From Cryptomeria japonica (lineage: Eukaryota; Streptophyta; Pinopsida; Cupressales; Cupressaceae), in the NCBI RefSeq assembly GCF_030272615.1, contig NC_081413.1, forward strand, positions 102,572,239 through 102,636,238: DNA of 64,000 nt, read 5' to 3'. Below, in pieces: positions 59,352-64,000 of the stretch. Below the pieces are notes generated by a model. That model did not search any database. It saw nothing but the letters and a program-made list of their open reading frames with translations, and was not told the DNA's origin. The first letter of the stretch is position 1. Each line of letters opens with the position of its first letter. The position numbers and the translations under genes are program-made.

Positions 59352-59385
<34 letters not shown>

Positions 59386-59640
59386 ACATATAAATGTGTA
59401 TATATATATATTTATATATATATATACATTTATATACATATATACCTATATACCTATATATATATGTATATATATATACATATATATATTTATATATACA
59501 TATATATACATACATATATGTATGTATGTATATATATATATATGTATATATATATTATTTATATATTCATGTATTTAATATATATACATATATATGTAGA
59601 TATATTTATATATGTATATATTATATATATACCTTCAAAA
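59349..59640. repeat. Compound TA/CATA microsatellite in H
   Basis: Mixed TATA, CATA and TATG units over about 290 bases. The Ile/Tyr-rich open frames here are repeat artefacts. Confidence 0.93.
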
Positions 59641-62448
59641 GTATATATTTTTTTGAAACCAATTTGCAAGATATCAACAAAATAATGACAGTAAAAAAAA
59701 ATAGCAAGTTTATTTATTTATTTTTGTTTTATCAGGATCATTTCTTGGATAACTTATAAACAGATTTAGTTAAAATTTTCAGAATTAAAACAATGTATTT
59801 TCCTTTGTAAAAAAAAAATACCATGTAGCTAAAATTAGAGATAGACTAATTAACCTTAGATTTAGTTTCTACAATTAAGTAAAATGACAGAATTAAATAA
59901 ATTTAAGCAACAACTATATTAGACTAGAAATCATTGAAATAAATCTTAGAGATATGCATGTTAAATTTATTAAACCATGATATGTATTTGGAAATAAATA
60001 ATTAGAACTAAATGCAAAATTTTCTTTTGCTAACATGCAAGCTTTCTACTTTACTCATTTCCATTTTTTTCAATATGCATAAGAAGACAAAATGAACCTT
60101 TACTTTCAAAACTAACATGCATAATACAAATATTATTTCATTAACTATAGGGAACTTAATCCAAGATAACATTTTATTTTTGCAACAAAATAATACTTAA
60201 TAAAAATAATGCATTTTTTAAAAGTGTATTTAAAATACAATATAGCCAACAATACAAATGGGTGAGATACCCAACTAGTCTCTCATTTCTATAAAATGAG
60301 GACTTTAAATAAAATAGATACATTTTCTCTCTTTTTTTTTTTAAGTAAATACAACATGCAGCTTTTTATTTACATTTCTGCAACATGAAAATATAGCATC
60401 CCTTTTCTTAATCTTTTTCTGCAAACCAAGTAAAAACAACAACTCTTAGCTTGACTTTTTTCTTTCCTTTCCAAGCAACATGCAAGTAAATCATAAGGCT
60501 TGACCATGGAGTGCTCACCTCCTAGCCTAGGCTTACCAAAAGCCACCCCCGAGCTTGGAGAACCAAGCCTTAGACAGATTATAGACATGCAAACACAAAA
60601 AGCAAGGGAAAAACATATAGCAAACACTTTCCCAACCAAGGCTACACTCCATCACAAAATGTGATGATTTTACATGGGTGGTAGTGGACCAAATACCCTG
60701 AGGAGACTGGAAGAATGGTAGATCACAATGCCACCTCATAGAAAACAAAGATATTTCATAAGTTCATTAACCCCACATTCCTTATGCCCCCCCAAGGCAT
60801 TCATGCCATACTTTCTCCCCTTATGACCCCCAAATGCACAAACCAGGCCATGCATCAAGGGTCACATATACACCCCTTGAGTTCACTCTCATAAAGAGAG
60901 TCTCTCACTCGAGGGTTGTCAAACTTCTACCACCCACAAGACCATCCTACTCTCCCAAGAGTAGAAGGCCTTGGTTACTCCCAAATCACAGGAAATGCAT
61001 AAAAGAATAAAAGAAAGGTCGCATAATAATTTTTACAAAAGAAAATACAAGACAACAACTTTTTTCATTCAAACAGTCTTTCCAACATAAACATGCAACT
61101 AAAAAAAAAACAAAAAGAGATGAACCAACCTTCAATCTGCCCAAAGATTTGCTAGAAATAGTTTGAGGATGAGCAGCCCAAATCCACAAATCTTCCTTCT
61201 ACACTTAGCCAAAATTCTATCCCAAAACTATTCCTTTTTTTAAAATTGCATGATCTCCAAAAATGGGGAGTGGGTGATTACCTGCAAAATCTCTCATCCT
61301 TGCCTAAGAATACCTCAGTGAGAGTTCTCACAGGTTTCTAAAATTGAAAAAGGAAAAAGTAAGAAAAAGATAAAGAAGGATCTCTCATCAAAAGGGAAGG
61401 TTATCTAACCTAGATGGCACCTTCTAATTTCAATTTTCGCTCACCTTAGGAAACTCACTTTTTGAGGTGACTAAATAGTCACATGGGAGTAGACACATGC
61501 CTAAAAATACTCCTAACCCATAGGTATACCTTATGGGCTTTAGGAAACACCTTTAAACTACCCCTAGGAGTCCATTTGACCCCTTATAAACCCATCTAAA
61601 GTTAACTTTCGGGTCAAACCCGAGTTGACCACTCCAAAGACTCTCTACCCAAGGAAATTTTAGAACCACATTCAAATGTTTGAAAAAGCTATAGTTGAAC
61701 AACTCCCTCCAAGAGACAAGTCAAAAATCAAGACATAAATCAACAAGTGTCAAGTGACACAATAAAATACATTACAAAATTACACATGAAATTTGTCTCT
61801 TGTTGGATTTACACAAATTAATAAATTTAATTTAACACACATGCAATATTTACTTTCACAAATAAAATACGATACATACGGGGTGTTGTCTCTCCAAATA
61901 GACAACCCTTGGCTTTACGAATGTACATAGGTCTAGGTTTGGTTCTCCATAATATTTCCATGGTCATAAAGATAATTTTCCTGTGCATCTCAATTACACA
62001 TTAGTAATTCCAAATAACCTCATATAAAATTAAGCACATGAATAAGAATACACATCAAACACCCTGCATACAATTTACATTGAAACAAATCGATATATCT
62101 TATATCCAAATAAATCCACACAAGAAATTATCATAATCCTCATAATTTTGATCCATACATAAGACATGCATCCTATTTCTATCATCATAGTAAGGTCCTG
62201 CAAATCCAATATTGACATACATCGTCTCAAAGTTATCCCATTCTAGAATCATATAAAGTTATGTATCCATAACACATCAAAATGTACATCTCAAGGTGAA
62301 ATGATTTTGTAACCTGGCTCAATTACTTTTCTTACCAATCTATCTGTCTAACATAGCCCATCCTATTGAATTATAGCATTAATTAGTAAGGTCAACCATG
62401 GTCAACTGAGTTAACCAGAGCTTGATCAGGGAGGGGCTCTACATTAAA

Positions 62449-63535
62449 ATCATGCAAGTTGACCAAATCACTACCTACATCCCCAAAATAGAAAACCATG
62501 TATTCAAACTTAAATAACAATAATATGAAAAGAACAAAAACATACCATAAGATAGCACAATATTTACCATGAAAATGCTCAAGAGGAAAAACCTAGCTTC
62601 TAAGAGCATCCACACTTAATGCATTATTTAGCAATGAAAATATTACAATACACTTACAAAGTCTTGTGAATACTTCTAAAATATCATGCTCCTCCAATGC
62701 ACCCTCCATGTGTCCAAGTATATATTCACACATTTTATGTCATGATTCACATATGTACTTCTTAGAAAAACTAAACATGATGATAGCCAAGCCCAAAACA
62801 TGGACCGACCATCCTCAACCACTACGTCTCCTTGCTTTTAAAAATTCAAGTTCACACAAAATAACCTAGTGATAAGGTAAAATCATGTGACTCAAAACCA
62901 AAATCTCAAAAAACCATTGATCACACATTTACTTTTGGTATTACGTTTTCCACATATTTAATATTTTCCCATGTGACACCCACACAAAATATTTAACCCA
63001 ATGCTACGTACAAATTTATAAGTGGACCCAAATAAGTATTTAGTATAGCTAAGCACATTTCCTATTAATGTACCAAAAATAAATATTAATTTTACACAAT
63101 GAAAATGATTCATTATGTAAAGTGTACACCACCTATTCCTAATAATACCCCCTCCCCACCACCCCCCCCCCCAAAAAAAAAAAAAAAAGAGCTAGACAAA
63201 ACCTTGTTAAATAGGCCAAACAAGACAATTCATTGAGATTGATGATTATTAATTATGAGGAAAGTTAAGGTATCACTAAATAGTATTTTAATAGAATAAA
63301 ACAATTGGGGCTAAAACCTAAAGCTTGCAATATTGTCAAAATGAAGGGACACTAAAAAATATTATAGGCTCTCTCAAAGTCAAATTTGATAAATACGATT
63401 TTCTATTAGGTGGAGTGGGTTAGTCCATACCCTCCAAAATCACAATAGTATTATCAAGAATGTAGTAGCTATGTATATATGTAGACTTTAGGTAGGGAAT
63501 GAATAAGGGGTGATATCCCATATCTAAAGGGCACA
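62449..63535. other. Unassigned AT-rich sequence right of H
   Basis: No gene recognised. It contains a C-run followed by an A-run at about 63157-63188. A 67-codon open frame at 62666-62869 shows no recognisable motif. Confidence 0.4.
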
Positions 63536-64000
63536 CAATATACTGAGAGGGGAGGGGGGGATGGGTGAATTATTATATGCTAATTTTAACTTTATTGAAT
63601 ACTAACTATCATTAATAAATTCTCCAAACAACACATATAGACTTATCATTAAGAGTATCTACTTGAATCTTATCAAGTAAAGAACATAAACAAACATTTA
63701 TACATAGATGGGAAAAAATGCCGAGAATAGGTCCTTGGACCTAGTATCCAAATCTAGCTGCACAAAATAATAAGTCACTTAAAATATGGAATAGGTACCA
63801 ACCTATCGAAGACACCAATCCCCAATTATGTTTGTAAGCACCAACCTATAGGAGACACCAACTCAACATCTCAAAAAAATACAAAGAATATGAATTTCAT
63901 ACCTTCAATACATGAATACTAAACTTCCATCTAATTTGATAAACTTCATAACACTCTCACATAGTGCATGTGATCTTATAATGAATCCACACAATGATTG
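63536..64000 (-). mobile_element. Possible Sirevirus-type LTR edge, truncated by the window
   Basis: ATACTGAGAGGGGAGGGGGG followed by TGGGTGAAT near 63539-63570 resembles the LTR edge of element E (ATACTGAGAGGGGGGGTGAA at about 22656-22675). Further right, a GGGAAAAAATGCCGAGAATAGG stretch sits where E has GTGGGAAAAACCTCGG. The similarity is short and patchy, and the terminal TG is not visible. Confidence 0.3.

Overview
The window reads as an intergenic stretch of a large, repeat-swollen seed-plant nuclear genome. I recognise no host gene, tRNA or rRNA. Nearly everything that can be named is LTR retrotransposon, and most copies are nested inside one another. The plant origin follows from the element lineages: Tat-type Ty3/gypsy with two RNase H domains, Sirevirus-type Copia, and Tekay/Del-like LTRs with a TGGTATCAGAGC primer site. 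A gymnosperm, probably a conifer, is my inference from the very long LTRs, the AT-rich background and the slow, indel-poor decay; it is not proven by the sequence.

Nesting, outermost first. Element G is a Sirevirus-like Copia relic of which only the pol 3' end and 3' LTR remain (53763-56096). It is interrupted on its left by element A, a coding-free Tekay/Del-like element (174-53762) with a left LTR at 174-2937 and a 1.5 kb internal region. The right LTR of A is split into three blocks (4418-6060, 36842-37157, 51477-53762) by two Tat-type Ty3 elements, B (6061-36841) and C (37158-51476), each inserted in a microsatellite. B itself carries four insertions: a collapsed Copia LTR (7007-7476, TSD ATTAT), a 3.9 kb solo-LTR-like block D (10900-14785, TSD GCCAT), a pol-less Sirevirus-like element E on the minus strand (16619-23638, TSD AAAAC) and a Copia element F on the minus strand (23881-29893, TSD CCTAG). 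Removing D, E and F restores the reading of B across each target site, which confirms those boundaries. On the far right, H (57610-62443) looks like a minus-strand solo LTR related to A, followed by about 1 kb of unassigned sequence and a faint Sirevirus LTR edge at 63536.

Coding content. C has the best-preserved Tat genome: gag with a CX2HX4HX4C knuckle, aspartic protease, a G-patch-like motif, reverse transcriptase, degenerate RNase H, a second RNase H, and integrase. It is broken by nonsense codons, one frameshift and a D-to-N change at the first integrase catalytic position. B is a more decayed relative. F is a standard Copia gag-pol with nonsense codons and a gag/pol frameshift.

The most unusual item is E. 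It has a coiled-coil protein with four CCHC knuckles and a separate frame of 1,064 codons of unknown function, but no protease, integrase or reverse transcriptase. Both E frames are interrupted only by nonsense codons, so E appears to be a non-autonomous element with its own protein pair. Also notable are a leader hairpin shared by B and C with apparent compensatory base changes, and a 3' repeat array that is short in B and long in C.
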